A stretch of 64,000 bases of DNA from Trichocoleus sp. FACHB-40 (GTDB taxonomy: Bacteria; Cyanobacteriota; Cyanobacteriia; Cyanobacteriales; FACHB-T130), in contig NZ_JACJPF010000069.1 of NCBI RefSeq assembly GCF_014695915.1, positions 1 through 64,000 on the forward strand. Direction: 5' to 3'. This document shows, piece after piece, positions 18,278-26,253 of this stretch (positions are counted from its first letter, which is position 1; each line of letters begins with the position of its first letter). A model generated the notes under the pieces. It ran no database searches and was not told the DNA's origin. It saw only the letters and a list, made by a program, of their open reading frames with translations. The position numbers were made by a program, and so were the translations under genes.

Positions 18278-18724
18278 ATGCTCAAAGCAATAAATCTGTC
18301 TCAAGGTGGATTCAATCGGCTTTGCCTTGCTACCCTGTTAGCACCGTTAACGCTAGGATTCGCCATGTTAACAGGAGCGAATTCACCCGTTAACGCCAGA
18401 CCCTCAGTAATTATACGGAATCGCCCTACTTACGTAATTCCACGGCCATCAACTGGCAACTGGATTTACGGCAGTCCCATCCCCAGTCCGATTCCTGTAA
18501 ACCCAGTAACGGGTTTTTCTAACAATTACTATTCGGATTACTATCCGGGTTACTATCCGGTCAATCCGGGCTTTTCTGTCAGGGTCAATGGGGGAGTCTT
18601 CAGTTCGCCACTCATCCGAGTGAATCCACGGTTTGATCATTTGCGCCCGATTAACCCAGGGATTATTAGACCACGGGTATATCAAAGACCTTTTGTTTCG
18701 CCAAGGCGGATCATTATTCGTTAG
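18278..18724 (+). CDS. Secreted Pro/Arg-rich small protein
   Basis: 148 residues from the ATG at 18278, which has CGGGAGC about eight bases upstream; the frame opens at 18203 but the internal start gives a proper signal peptide. The signal runs to about residue 39 (LCLATLLAPLTLGFAMLTG, then a cut near NARPS). The mature chain is rich in Pro, Tyr, Arg, Asn and Gly, with repeats such as YYSDYYPGYYPVNPG, and is very basic at the end. It is probably an exported low-complexity envelope protein; function unknown. STRR arrays lie on both sides. Confidence 0.65.
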   Translation: MLKAINLSQGGFNRLCLATLLAPLTLGFAMLTGANSPVNARPSVIIRNRPTYVIPRPSTGNWIYGSPIPSPIPVNPVTGFSNNYYSDYYPGYYPVNPGFSVRVNGGVFSSPLIRVNPRFDHLRPINPGIIRPRVYQRPFVSPRRIIIR

Positions 18725-18868
18725 GGATTGGGGATTGGGGACTGGGAATTGAGAATTGGGAATTGGGAATTGGGATTAGGGATTGGAAGGACTCTTACCC
18801 AGTCCCTTCTTCCTAGTACCTAGTCCCTAGTCCCCAGTTCCCAGTCCCTAGTCCCCAGCCCCCAGTCC
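18725..18868. repeat. Large STRR array
   Basis: Two oppositely oriented blocks, G-rich heptamers (GGGGATTG, GGGAATTG) at about 18725-18790 and their C-rich complements (CCTAGTCC, CCCAGTCC) at about 18800-18862, fill the gap between this gene and argB. They could fold into a long stem at the converging gene ends. Confidence 0.85.
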
Positions 18869-19762
18869 TCAAGCCATAAACTCGGAAGCGATAATCATCG
18901 ACCCGATACCAGCGTCGGTGAAAATTTCTAATAGCAGTGCGTGGGGAATGCGACCATCAATGATGTGTGCAGCGTGAACGCCTTGGGCAAGACTACGCAC
19001 GCAACACTTCACCTTGGGAATCATTCCCCCGCCGACTACACCAGCCTCAATCAAACGCCGCGCTTCGCCGATATCTACCTTGGGAATCAGGGTGGATGGG
19101 TCTTTGTAATCCTGTAAGATTCCTGCTGTATCTGTGAGCAAAATCAACTTCTCTGCACCCAAAGCCGCCGCAATTTCTCCAGCTACGGTGTCAGCGTTGA
19201 TGTTATAAGCTTGCCCAGTTTCATCTGCCGCAACGCTGGACACTACGGGTATATAACCGCTATTGACCAGAGACTGCAAAAGCTTGGTATCTACACTGGT
19301 AACTTCCCCAACAAAGCCAATACCCTCGGCACCTTCTGGGCGGGCTTTGAATAAATTGCCGTCTTTGCCGCAAAGTCCTACAGCATTCCCTCCAGCCCGG
19401 TTAATCAGGGAGACGAGTTCTTTATTCACCCGACCGACTAAAACCATTTCCACAACATCCATTGTGGGAGCATCGGTGACGCGCAGACCATTTTTAAATT
19501 GTGGCTCGATTCCCAGCTTATCCAGCCAAGAGTTGATTTCCGGGCCACCGCCATGTACTACAACTGGGCGCAAACCGACGCAGGATAAGAATACGATGTC
19601 GCGGATTACTTTGTCTTTGAGCGAGCTGTCTTTCATGGCAGCGCCGCCGTATTTGACGACAACGGTGCGACCAGCAAATTGCTGGATGTAGGGTAGTGCT
19701 TCGCTTAGCACTCGCACCCGCGTGGCTTCAGCCTTCAGGATGTATTCGCTATCGTTGATCAT
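18869..19762 (-). CDS. argB: Acetylglutamate kinase
   Basis: 297 residues, the family length. It phosphorylates N-acetylglutamate in arginine synthesis and in cyanobacteria is the target of the PII protein. VVKYGGAAM at about residues 34-42 and [10 protein letters not shown] at about 68-77 bind ATP and substrate. The hexameric, arginine-sensitive type has the long N-terminal helix seen here (residues 1-25). The ATG start lies 160 bp from the shikimate kinase stop on the same strand, so cotranscription is possible. Confidence 0.95.
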   Translation of the reverse strand: MINDSEYILKAEATRVRVLSEALPYIQQFAGRTVVVKYGGAAMKDSSLKDKVIRDIVFLSCVGLRPVVVHGGGPEINSWLDKLGIEPQFKNGLRVTDAPTMDVVEMVLVGRVNKELVSLINRAGGNAVGLCGKDGNLFKARPEGAEGIGFVGEVTSVDTKLLQSLVNSGYIPVVSSVAADETGQAYNINADTVAGEIAAALGAEKLILLTDTAGILQDYKDPSTLIPKVDIGEARRLIEAGVVGGGMIPKVKCCVRSLAQGVHAAHIIDGRIPHALLLEIFTDAGIGSMIIASEFMA

Positions 19763-19922
19763 TACTTGGCAGAATCAGGCTAGTTATTGTTTTTAGAAGT
19801 TTAGAACATAGGTGCCTCTGCGAGGCGTTTATTTGCAGCTGTTTGAAGATTCAATATTTCAATCCCTAACCATAATTTATACCTCTAGTCTAAGTAAATT
19901 CTACATCAAATTAGGGATAGGT

Positions 19923-20501
19923 TTAATGACCGTTATTGCTTTGCGGCCGCTTCTTGAGAACTGTGGGAATCGCTTCTATGATTTGCTTGGCGATTTGTTC
20001 GGGAGTTTGCTCTTGGCTAATGGAGATTTGCAGGTCTGCTTGCGCGTAGAGCGGCTGGCGTTGGTGGCAACGGTTTTCCAATTCGGTAGCTAGGTCAGCG
20101 TTTTTTAACAAAGGTCGGGTGGTATCGTTTTGCAGACGGGCGACTAAAAGTTCTACTGGTGCGTCTAACCACACTACTAGACCGTATTGCAGATAGCCCC
20201 AATTTTCTAGGCGCAGGATAATGCCGCCGCCAGTGGCGATCGCTAACCTGGTAAAAGCTGACATTTCCTGTAGCACTTTGCTTTCCATCTGTCGGAAGCT
20301 GTCTTCACCGTCACTGACAAAAATATCGTTAATGGATTTACCAGCAGCTTTCTCAATTACGCTATCGGTGTCCACAAAACCGTAACCCAGCTGCTGGGCA
20401 AGTAATTTCCCTACGCTGGTCTTCCCAGCACCCATCATCCCCACCAGATAGATATTGATGCCCTTGAGCGATTCCCTAACTTGACGATTATTGTTTTCCA
20501 T
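19923..20501 (-). CDS. aroK: Shikimate kinase
   Basis: 192 residues. It phosphorylates shikimate at the 3-OH in aromatic amino acid synthesis. The P-loop is GMMGAGKTS at about residues 21-29; VDTDSVIEK (the shikimate-binding DxD region), the GGG of IATGGGIILR, and RPLL follow in order. The ATG at 20501 is the only sensible start. It is followed by argB on the same strand. Confidence 0.94.
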   Translation of the reverse strand: MENNNRQVRESLKGINIYLVGMMGAGKTSVGKLLAQQLGYGFVDTDSVIEKAAGKSINDIFVSDGEDSFRQMESKVLQEMSAFTRLAIATGGGIILRLENWGYLQYGLVVWLDAPVELLVARLQNDTTRPLLKNADLATELENRCHQRQPLYAQADLQISISQEQTPEQIAKQIIEAIPTVLKKRPQSNNGH

Positions 20502-20611
20502 ATCTATAAATATTAAATTCTACAAGCGATCGCTTCGCCTCGGCTAAGAGCCTACGCTTTCACACTTTCGCAATCAACTCCAGAAAATAGAATTGGTCTT
20601 TTACTTCCCCA

Positions 20612-22108
20612 TTACCTATTACCATATATATCAAAATTTTGTAAGACTACCTCTTTCAAATTTCGTAGTGAAGGTTGCCACTTTTCCACCAATCCACCCC
20701 GCACACAGCTTTTCACCCAAGGATGCAAATTATATCGTGGATTGTGTATCTCCAAATCTTGTAAATCTTCAATTAAATACCATCGTCGTAGCTCAGCGAT
20801 CGCTATGTCCAAATCTTCTTCCAGGAACTTCCAATCTCTAGACAAATCTGCTCTGCTGACGCTTACATCGCTCCCAGCTATATAACGCAGTATGGTCTGT
20901 GCTGGCACACCGATTCGTTGCCAAGTTGGCTCCAGACAGAAGCGATAGAATGTTTCAAGTGGTCGGCTGGTTGCTGAAAGTTCCGACAATACTGGCTCAA
21001 GTGTACGAACGTGAAAAATACGCCCCACCAAAAAATGTAGTGCTAGCGGTGCGCCGCAAGAAAACTCATGCAATTGATGTAACTGTTCATCACTTGCCTG
21101 GCTAAGTATCGCTAGATTATTGTATTTTGCCTCATCAGCTAACAAAATGTGTGACCATTTTTCTTCAAGTCTTGGAACTTCAATTAATCCTAAGTATGGA
21201 GGTTTTATCCTAAGTCTGCTGGTTAACAACGCTCGGCTGGGGTTAAGCATCTTGACAAGATTCCCCACAATATTCTCAATTTGTGCAGTTTCAGCGTTGT
21301 CTAATACGAGTAGCAGCTTTTCTTCTCTAAGACGCTGGTGAACTTGCTCTACAGGGCAAGCTAGTTGATATGCTATTTCCTTGATAAATTGCTGCCAACT
21401 AAGAGATTTAAAAGGCTTTTCAAAGCTAATATAACCATCAACTAATTCGCTTTGTCGAGCCGTAACCCATAGCACATCACTAAAGAGATTTCTTTTAAGT
21501 GCTTCTTTGGCAACAAAACTCGCAGCTTCCGATTTCCCATACCCCGGACTGCCAGTAAGCGAGAGGATAGATACTTCATTCGGATCGCAAATCCGCTGCA
21601 ATATTTCTTCAATTAAGTTATCTCTTCCCCACACACTCCGGCAGCGAGTATTTGGTATAAATACCCCTATCTGGCGTTTTGAGTTCTCATTTTGTGGCGT
21701 AGCGGCTGACGTTTTTAGCTCTGGCTGCGATGAAGAACATCCGACAACAGGAGTTGCCAACGAGCAGTTTTGAGTAACTACTAACTCCCTATCGGTTGTG
21801 TCTTGAACCTGCTGGTATAAGTCTATCCATTCATCGTATGAACAGTTGAGTAACAGTTGACATAAGCCGTTGGCAATCCGATATTCGCAGGTGTGGCGAC
21901 TTTCTGATTCCAAAATAGCTCGTAAAGCTTGGCGTGATGGTTCAGGTGTATCGAGTTGTTTCCGCCACGCGCTTAAAAAGTCTTGTATTAGGGCCCGGTT
22001 GCCATTTGGCTTATATCTTTTTTTAAACTCATCATGTAGCTTTTGCTTCAAACTCCCGGATAAATAAACGTTACTATTGCCTCTTTTGATTTCAGATGCA
22101 CCAGTCAT
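20612..22108 (-). CDS. NB-ARC-like STAND ATPase with N-terminal helical domain (cassette A)
   Basis: 498 residues. Residues 1-110 are a helical domain I do not recognise (SLKQKLHDEFKKRYK; an ILESESRH segment). The ATPase has the P-loop GSPGYGKS at 186-193, Walker B KLLLVLDNAE with Asp270, ALLTSR at about 295, and CGAPLAL as the GxP motif, then a winged-helix-like end with SVSRADLS and IAELRRWYLI. No WD40, TPR or LRR sensor follows, so this is a short STAND protein. It diverges from the small gene at 22350. STAND ATPases are signalling switches, often in defence; that role is inferred. It begins a region where the same gene pair occurs twice. Confidence 0.75.
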   Translation of the reverse strand: MTGASEIKRGNSNVYLSGSLKQKLHDEFKKRYKPNGNRALIQDFLSAWRKQLDTPEPSRQALRAILESESRHTCEYRIANGLCQLLLNCSYDEWIDLYQQVQDTTDRELVVTQNCSLATPVVGCSSSQPELKTSAATPQNENSKRQIGVFIPNTRCRSVWGRDNLIEEILQRICDPNEVSILSLTGSPGYGKSEAASFVAKEALKRNLFSDVLWVTARQSELVDGYISFEKPFKSLSWQQFIKEIAYQLACPVEQVHQRLREEKLLLVLDNAETAQIENIVGNLVKMLNPSRALLTSRLRIKPPYLGLIEVPRLEEKWSHILLADEAKYNNLAILSQASDEQLHQLHEFSCGAPLALHFLVGRIFHVRTLEPVLSELSATSRPLETFYRFCLEPTWQRIGVPAQTILRYIAGSDVSVSRADLSRDWKFLEEDLDIAIAELRRWYLIEDLQDLEIHNPRYNLHPWVKSCVRGGLVEKWQPSLRNLKEVVLQNFDIYGNR

Positions 22109-22349
22109 AATAAATACAACTAAATCTTATTAAGACTCTGCCTTAAGTAATAACATTGGATTTCTATAAATTAATCCAATGTTATTAATATATCCGCTTA
22201 TGAAAAGTTTATGTTAACTTTAAATTTCTTTTAAATTAACTTTAAATTACTGTAATCTACATTCAGTGATGCTACTGTTGCTTAATAAGGCTAAATCGTA
22301 AAATCCCAGTAATTCCACTTAGGTTGACAAGTTTTTGGGGGTGCTACCC

Positions 22350-22583
22350 ATGAAGAGTAAAGTGATTAATATCCGTGAAGTTGTCCAACAGGCTATGACG
22401 ACGGGCTATCTTACCATCGCAGCCGAGGAGCAACTGCGGAGACTTCTAACCACGAAGTATGGCTTTGAAGATTTCAAAGCCTTTATGAAGTTGCAGCAAG
22501 CAGCAATGGAGGGTCAGGTTCGCCAAGAGTCTCGCGAATTAGCGCGACAAAAGCAGCTTTCCCGGCATTTAAGAGCTTCATAG
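22350..22583 (+). CDS. Small helical protein A, paralogue of protein B
   Basis: 77 residues from the ATG at 22350 (a TTG at 22335 is also in frame). Mostly helical: INIREVVQQAMTTGYLTIAA, then EEQLRRLLTTKYGFED, then an LQQAAM segment and an Arg/Gln-rich end. It is clearly paralogous to the gene at 24537, with more than half of the aligned residues the same. No known domain is recognised. A small hairpin (GGGT-GCT-ACCC) sits directly before the ATG. It lies divergent from the STAND ATPase at 20612-22108, about 240 bp away. Confidence 0.7.
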   Translation: MKSKVINIREVVQQAMTTGYLTIAAEEQLRRLLTTKYGFEDFKAFMKLQQAAMEGQVRQESRELARQKQLSRHLRAS

Positions 22584-22745
22584 CGAGACAAAAATCCGGA
22601 TGGTTGAGGTTCATAGCTTTCAAAAATCCAAAATTAACTATTGATGACTCCTCCAAGAATTATTTTCCTATGCCTCGCTGGGAGGATTAATTAATACTAG
22701 GCTGATTAAGAAAGCAACAGATTTAGCAGTTATTTCTCCCTAAAC

Positions 22746-24155
22746 CTACTCAACTAATTTTTCTGCTAGATACGCTCTGACTACTGGTAGCAGCGTGAAG
22801 TTTGTTAAGTTTTTCTCCAGAAGCGATCGCCTCCGCAAAGATTCAATTGCTTCCATCTGTTCCCGTTTCGATATTCCTGGTGCAATCTCCTCTTGCAAGG
22901 CACCTACAGAAACAGACTTGTGACGAATTGCCAGCCAGTACATTACTTTTCTTTCTATATTCGATAAGCGCTCAAAATGTATATCTAGTAAATCGCGGAC
23001 ATCGCCAAAAACCACAATTTCTTTTGATAAAAAGTCTGTAATATTACCGTTGAAAATATCTTTGATTGTCGTTGCTACAATTTTGAGGATTAACGGATTA
23101 CCGCTATAACGGTTAATTAAAACTCGGCATTCTTCTGGGTTGCCAATCAAACCTTTGAGTTGCAACAGTTCTTGTGCATTGGATGCTGCCAAACCCCGCA
23201 ATTCAAGACAGCGAACAGGTAGGTTTGCGCCTTCGAGTGCGGCAATTTCTTTGGGTTTTTCCCGGCTGGTGAGAATGCAGCAGCTGGGATGGCGTTCTTC
23301 TCCTAAGCGTCGAAATAGTTCTCCATACACCTGATATTCGTAGCTATAATAACCAGCATTTTTGCCACTGCATAAAACCGCTTCAGCTTGATCCAGAATC
23401 AGTAAACAGCGGCGACTTCGGATATAAGTCATCAAGCGAGAAATTGTCACTTCTGCCGATAGGCTGTCTACTGTTTCTTGTCCTTGAGACAGAAATTGAA
23501 TCAAAGAAGCCACCAGATCCTGAATCGATGGCGCATGACGAAGCGATCGCCAGATGACAAACTCAAAGTTTTCGCTTATTTGTTCTGCCAACTTTACAGC
23601 AAGAGCAGTTTTACCGATTCCCCCCATGCCTAGCAACGCCACCAAGCGGCAGCTGTCGTTAACAATCCACTGTTCTAAAGTTGCTAGTTCTTCTTGAGAA
23701 CCATAGAAGTCTTCTACATCTATAACTTCTTCCCAATCTTGGTGCTGATCAGCAACTACTGTAGACTGTAACGTCTCTTCTGTCTCGCTTTGATTTTGTT
23801 CTGGCAAATTAACAGATTCAGTTTTATATCCTGCTTTGGATAGCAAGTTAGTAACGCGGCTCCAGTTCTTTATCTTTATTGTGTCGCCAGTCTGACGAAT
23901 TAGAAGTTCCTGAATATATTTATATAATCCATTGGATAAATAGACTCTAACGGCACTCGAAGTGCGACTTTTGTAGACAGTATCTGCAATTTCGGCAGGA
24001 GAGTAACCACACAGTAAGCCTCTCAAGAATTTTTTTTCAACTGGTGTCAGGCTTCTACCTTTGGCAGAAGCTAAGTCTATGTATAGTTTTTCCAGATTCC
24101 AGTTATTTGCCGCCTCTTGAAAATCAGCTTCCTGTTCATTAACAGTTGATTCCAT
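22746..24155 (-). CDS. NB-ARC STAND ATPase with N-terminal vMAP-type HTH (cassette B)
   Basis: 469 residues from the ATG at 24155; a TTG seven codons upstream is an alternative. Residues about 33-85 form a helical HTH-like domain (LTPVEKKFLRGLLCGYSPAEIADTV) of the kind found at the front of cyanobacterial NACHT/NB-ARC proteins. The P-loop is GMGGIGKT at about 176-183, Walker B is CLLILDQAE, then ILTSRE, SGNPLILKI and a winged helix (ISKREQMEAIESLRRRSLLEK). The protein stops right after the winged helix, so the usual C-terminal sensor repeats are absent. It is on the same strand as the first STAND gene and diverges from small gene B. Confidence 0.8.
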   Translation of the reverse strand: MESTVNEQEADFQEAANNWNLEKLYIDLASAKGRSLTPVEKKFLRGLLCGYSPAEIADTVYKSRTSSAVRVYLSNGLYKYIQELLIRQTGDTIKIKNWSRVTNLLSKAGYKTESVNLPEQNQSETEETLQSTVVADQHQDWEEVIDVEDFYGSQEELATLEQWIVNDSCRLVALLGMGGIGKTALAVKLAEQISENFEFVIWRSLRHAPSIQDLVASLIQFLSQGQETVDSLSAEVTISRLMTYIRSRRCLLILDQAEAVLCSGKNAGYYSYEYQVYGELFRRLGEERHPSCCILTSREKPKEIAALEGANLPVRCLELRGLAASNAQELLQLKGLIGNPEECRVLINRYSGNPLILKIVATTIKDIFNGNITDFLSKEIVVFGDVRDLLDIHFERLSNIERKVMYWLAIRHKSVSVGALQEEIAPGISKREQMEAIESLRRRSLLEKNLTNFTLLPVVRAYLAEKLVE

Positions 24156-24176
24156 TACCCTGCGTTGCCATCCCAA

Positions 24177-24536
24177 TTCAAGATTGCCAACGCCTGATTT
24201 TAACTGATTAATTATGAAATACTAACGAACTAACGATAAAGTTATAACGAATTTAATAACGTCTGTTAGGTGTAGTTTACGGAATCTTTTAGTTATCCTT
24301 AATTTTATGGAGACTTCATCGAACTTTCATCTAAACTTTATTAAATATTTACAGGGTGTGGAGGGAAAAGGAGATGAGGCTACGGTTTTCCTTGAGTTTA
24401 GACAGTTGTGGCAGTTTCAGCTACGTAAGTGGTATCTTTCCCCGTTCTCAGATATGGCATCCGCAAATCTACTTAAGCGAGTTGAGCATTTAAAAAATCG
24501 GTGTTTGCTCTTGACGTTTTTCTAGGTAATAACCAC
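24177..24536. other. Divergent intergenic region of cassette B
   Basis: An AT-rich region between the STAND ATPase and small gene B; it should hold both promoters. A 72-codon frame at 24307-24525 was judged non-coding: it resembles nothing, and its end overlaps the leader of gene B. The last 35 bases resemble the matching leader of cassette A (TTGAC, a T-run, then GGT-loop-ACC before the start codon). Confidence 0.5.
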
Positions 24537-24728
24537 ATGATGCTAATCCGTGAACTTGTCCAACAGGCTCTAGCCATCGGCTACTTAACGATAGAAGCTG
24601 AAGAACAACTGCGACAGCTGCTCAAAAAAAAGTATGACAGAGAGGATCTGAACGCCTTTATGACCTTACAGCAAGCGGCTATGGCTGGACACGTAAAGCA
24701 GCAATCCCGCGAACTACTACGCTCATAA
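24537..24728 (+). CDS. Small helical protein B, paralogue of protein A
   Basis: 63 residues from the ATG at 24537; a second ATG follows immediately. The sequence LIRELVQQALAIGYLTIEA, then EEQLRQLLKKKYDREDLNAF, then LQQAAM and a QQSREL end, aligns almost without gaps with the protein at 22350-22583. It ends earlier, lacking the last ten or so residues of protein A. No domain is recognised. As in cassette A it is divergent from a STAND ATPase, about 380 bp away, which argues that the pairing is not chance. Confidence 0.7.
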   Translation: MMLIRELVQQALAIGYLTIEAEEQLRQLLKKKYDREDLNAFMTLQQAAMAGHVKQQSRELLRS

Positions 24729-24801
24729 GCATTTGGGATCTTGAACAAATCAAGCATAGAACAGTGAAATTGTCAATTCCGATTAGGAGCGTGGCTAGGG
24801 G

Positions 24802-25515
24802 TCACGCTCTTGGCTTGTCGCTGCGCCAATCATCCTCAAAGTTGTCTTCGTCCTCATCTTCAAATCCCCAGTCATCCTCATCCTGATTGGTTTCCGGGGT
24901 GGGTGGTTGATAGGGCGGCGTAATCACGCGGTAATTGGCGTCATAAACCGCCTCAGTTTTTCCAACGCCGGAATTCTTTGGTTCCCGGTAGCTATAAGAA
25001 TAGACTGAGCCAGCTCGTGAGGCGCTTTTTGGTTCTTGCCTAACTTCGTACCTCGTGCGGTCTTCTTCGGGAAAATTTTGAGGACTGGTGTCTGCGGCGG
25101 CTGGCTTCTCCTCAAAATCCCACTCATCGTCATCAGTAGTGCTGGTATCCTCTTCCCAGTCATCTTCATAGGACTCGGTGTTTTTAGTTTCCGGTGGTGG
25201 TGGAGGGGGAGGGGTGTAAGGGGTTTGTTGAGTATCATCCCCAGTTTCGCGCCGTCGCCAGTTAGAACGAGTTGATTCGGCTTCTAGTTTTTCCAGTTTG
25301 CGGATGCGCGATCGCAAAGGACGTTGTTGCAGATAGCTGAAAAATTGCAACAAACCGCTAACGATCGCGCCAGATGCGATCGCTACTATTATCCACACCG
25401 CCAGAGGTAGCGCCTGCGTCCTCGCCCCGAAAAACACTATCGACAACGGCGACAAGTTTTGAATGGCAAATAAAGCCAGAGTTCCCAGCAGCAAAAATAC
25501 CAGCAAAATCCGCAT
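24802..25515 (-). CDS. LapA-domain (DUF1049) membrane protein with acidic tail
   Basis: 237 residues. Two membrane helices at the N-terminus (about 3-23 and 38-62: LLVFLLLGTLALFAIQNLSP; VWIIVAIASGAIVSGLLQFF) form the LapA domain with the Q-N-x-x-P turn. A basic coiled coil (RIRKLEKLEAE) follows, then a long disordered region rich in Asp, Glu and Pro, with W-E-E-D/W-D-F-E-E/W-G-F-E-D-E-D clusters up to the end. In proteobacteria LapA/B regulate lipopolysaccharide synthesis; the role in cyanobacteria is not known. It sits about 46 bp downstream of ubiX on the same strand. Confidence 0.8.
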   Translation of the reverse strand: MRILLVFLLLGTLALFAIQNLSPLSIVFFGARTQALPLAVWIIVAIASGAIVSGLLQFFSYLQQRPLRSRIRKLEKLEAESTRSNWRRRETGDDTQQTPYTPPPPPPPETKNTESYEDDWEEDTSTTDDDEWDFEEKPAAADTSPQNFPEEDRTRYEVRQEPKSASRAGSVYSYSYREPKNSGVGKTEAVYDANYRVITPPYQPPTPETNQDEDDWGFEDEDEDNFEDDWRSDKPRA

Positions 25516-25561
25516 AATCTATTAAAAATGAGAAATTAAAAATTAAGACTATCTTAAATTT

Positions 25562-26179
25562 CTATTTTCCTTCCCAGCGGTTGATTGGGATGCAATCAAT
25601 GTCCAGCTGGTCTAAAGCACGAGCTACAACAAAATCCACCAAGTCTTCAATATTTTGGGGATTGTGATACCAAGCCGGGATAGCTGGAACAATTCTAGCG
25701 CCTGCTTCTGCCAAAGTGGTCAGGTTACGCAGATGAATCAGGCTGAAGGGCGTTTCTCGCGGCACAATAACAAGTTTACGTCCTTCTTTGAGTTGTACAT
25801 CGCTTGTCCTCTCCAGCAAGTCGGAACTCAAACCCGCCGCCAGCTTTGCTACGGTACTCATACTACATGGCATGATTACCATTCCCAGTGTGCGGAAGGA
25901 ACCGCTAGCAATATTAGCTCCCACATCGCTCCAAGGGTGACAGCGTAGTTTACCTGCTAGTTCTACCCCCGCTTGCTGTCGCCAAAATTGTTCCTGTTCT
26001 TCAGGGTTAGGAGGCATTCGGATATTTTGTTCTGCCTGCCAAACTATATAAGTAGATTTAGAGGCAACCAGTTCAATGCTGTATTCTGCTTCTAGCAGAA
26101 ATTTCAAAGCACGGACAGCATAAATTAAGCCAGAGGCACCAGTGATGCCTAAGATTAGAGGCAAAGTGTTTTTAGTCAT
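25562..26179 (-). CDS. ubiX: UbiX-family flavin prenyltransferase
   Basis: 205 residues. It prenylates FMN to give the cofactor of UbiD decarboxylases. GITGASGLIYA at about 10-20 binds the flavin; MVIMPCSMSTVAKLAAGLS at about 100-118 and the PRETPFSLIHLRNL segment at about 140-153 are conserved in the family. The C-terminal D-F-V-V-A-R-A-L-D-Q-L end also fits. Start at 26179 (ATG). It lies between the RNase II/R gene and the LapA-like gene on the same strand; no UbiD is in the window. Confidence 0.9.
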   Translation of the reverse strand: MTKNTLPLILGITGASGLIYAVRALKFLLEAEYSIELVASKSTYIVWQAEQNIRMPPNPEEQEQFWRQQAGVELAGKLRCHPWSDVGANIASGSFRTLGMVIMPCSMSTVAKLAAGLSSDLLERTSDVQLKEGRKLVIVPRETPFSLIHLRNLTTLAEAGARIVPAIPAWYHNPQNIEDLVDFVVARALDQLDIDCIPINRWEGK

Positions 26180-26204
26180 TAGTTATTGGTCACTTCAAGT
26201 ACGG

Positions 26205-26251
26205 CTAATGGCAATTAGCCATTAGCCATTAGCCATTAGCTATTAGCCATC
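26205..26251. repeat. Tandem heptamer repeat (TTAGCCA)
   Basis: About six imperfect copies of TTAGCCA or a close variant lie between the ubiX start and the RNase stop. It is STRR-type. Confidence 0.8.
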
Positions 26252-26253
26252 AG

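Noticed and set aside
18725-18868. Possible CRISPR-like repeat array
   Set aside because: Units are short imperfect heptamers without spacers; it is an STRR array.
24307-24525. 72-residue frame between the second STAND ATPase and small gene B
   Set aside because: No recognisable motif, overlaps the leader of gene B and has no ribosome binding site.
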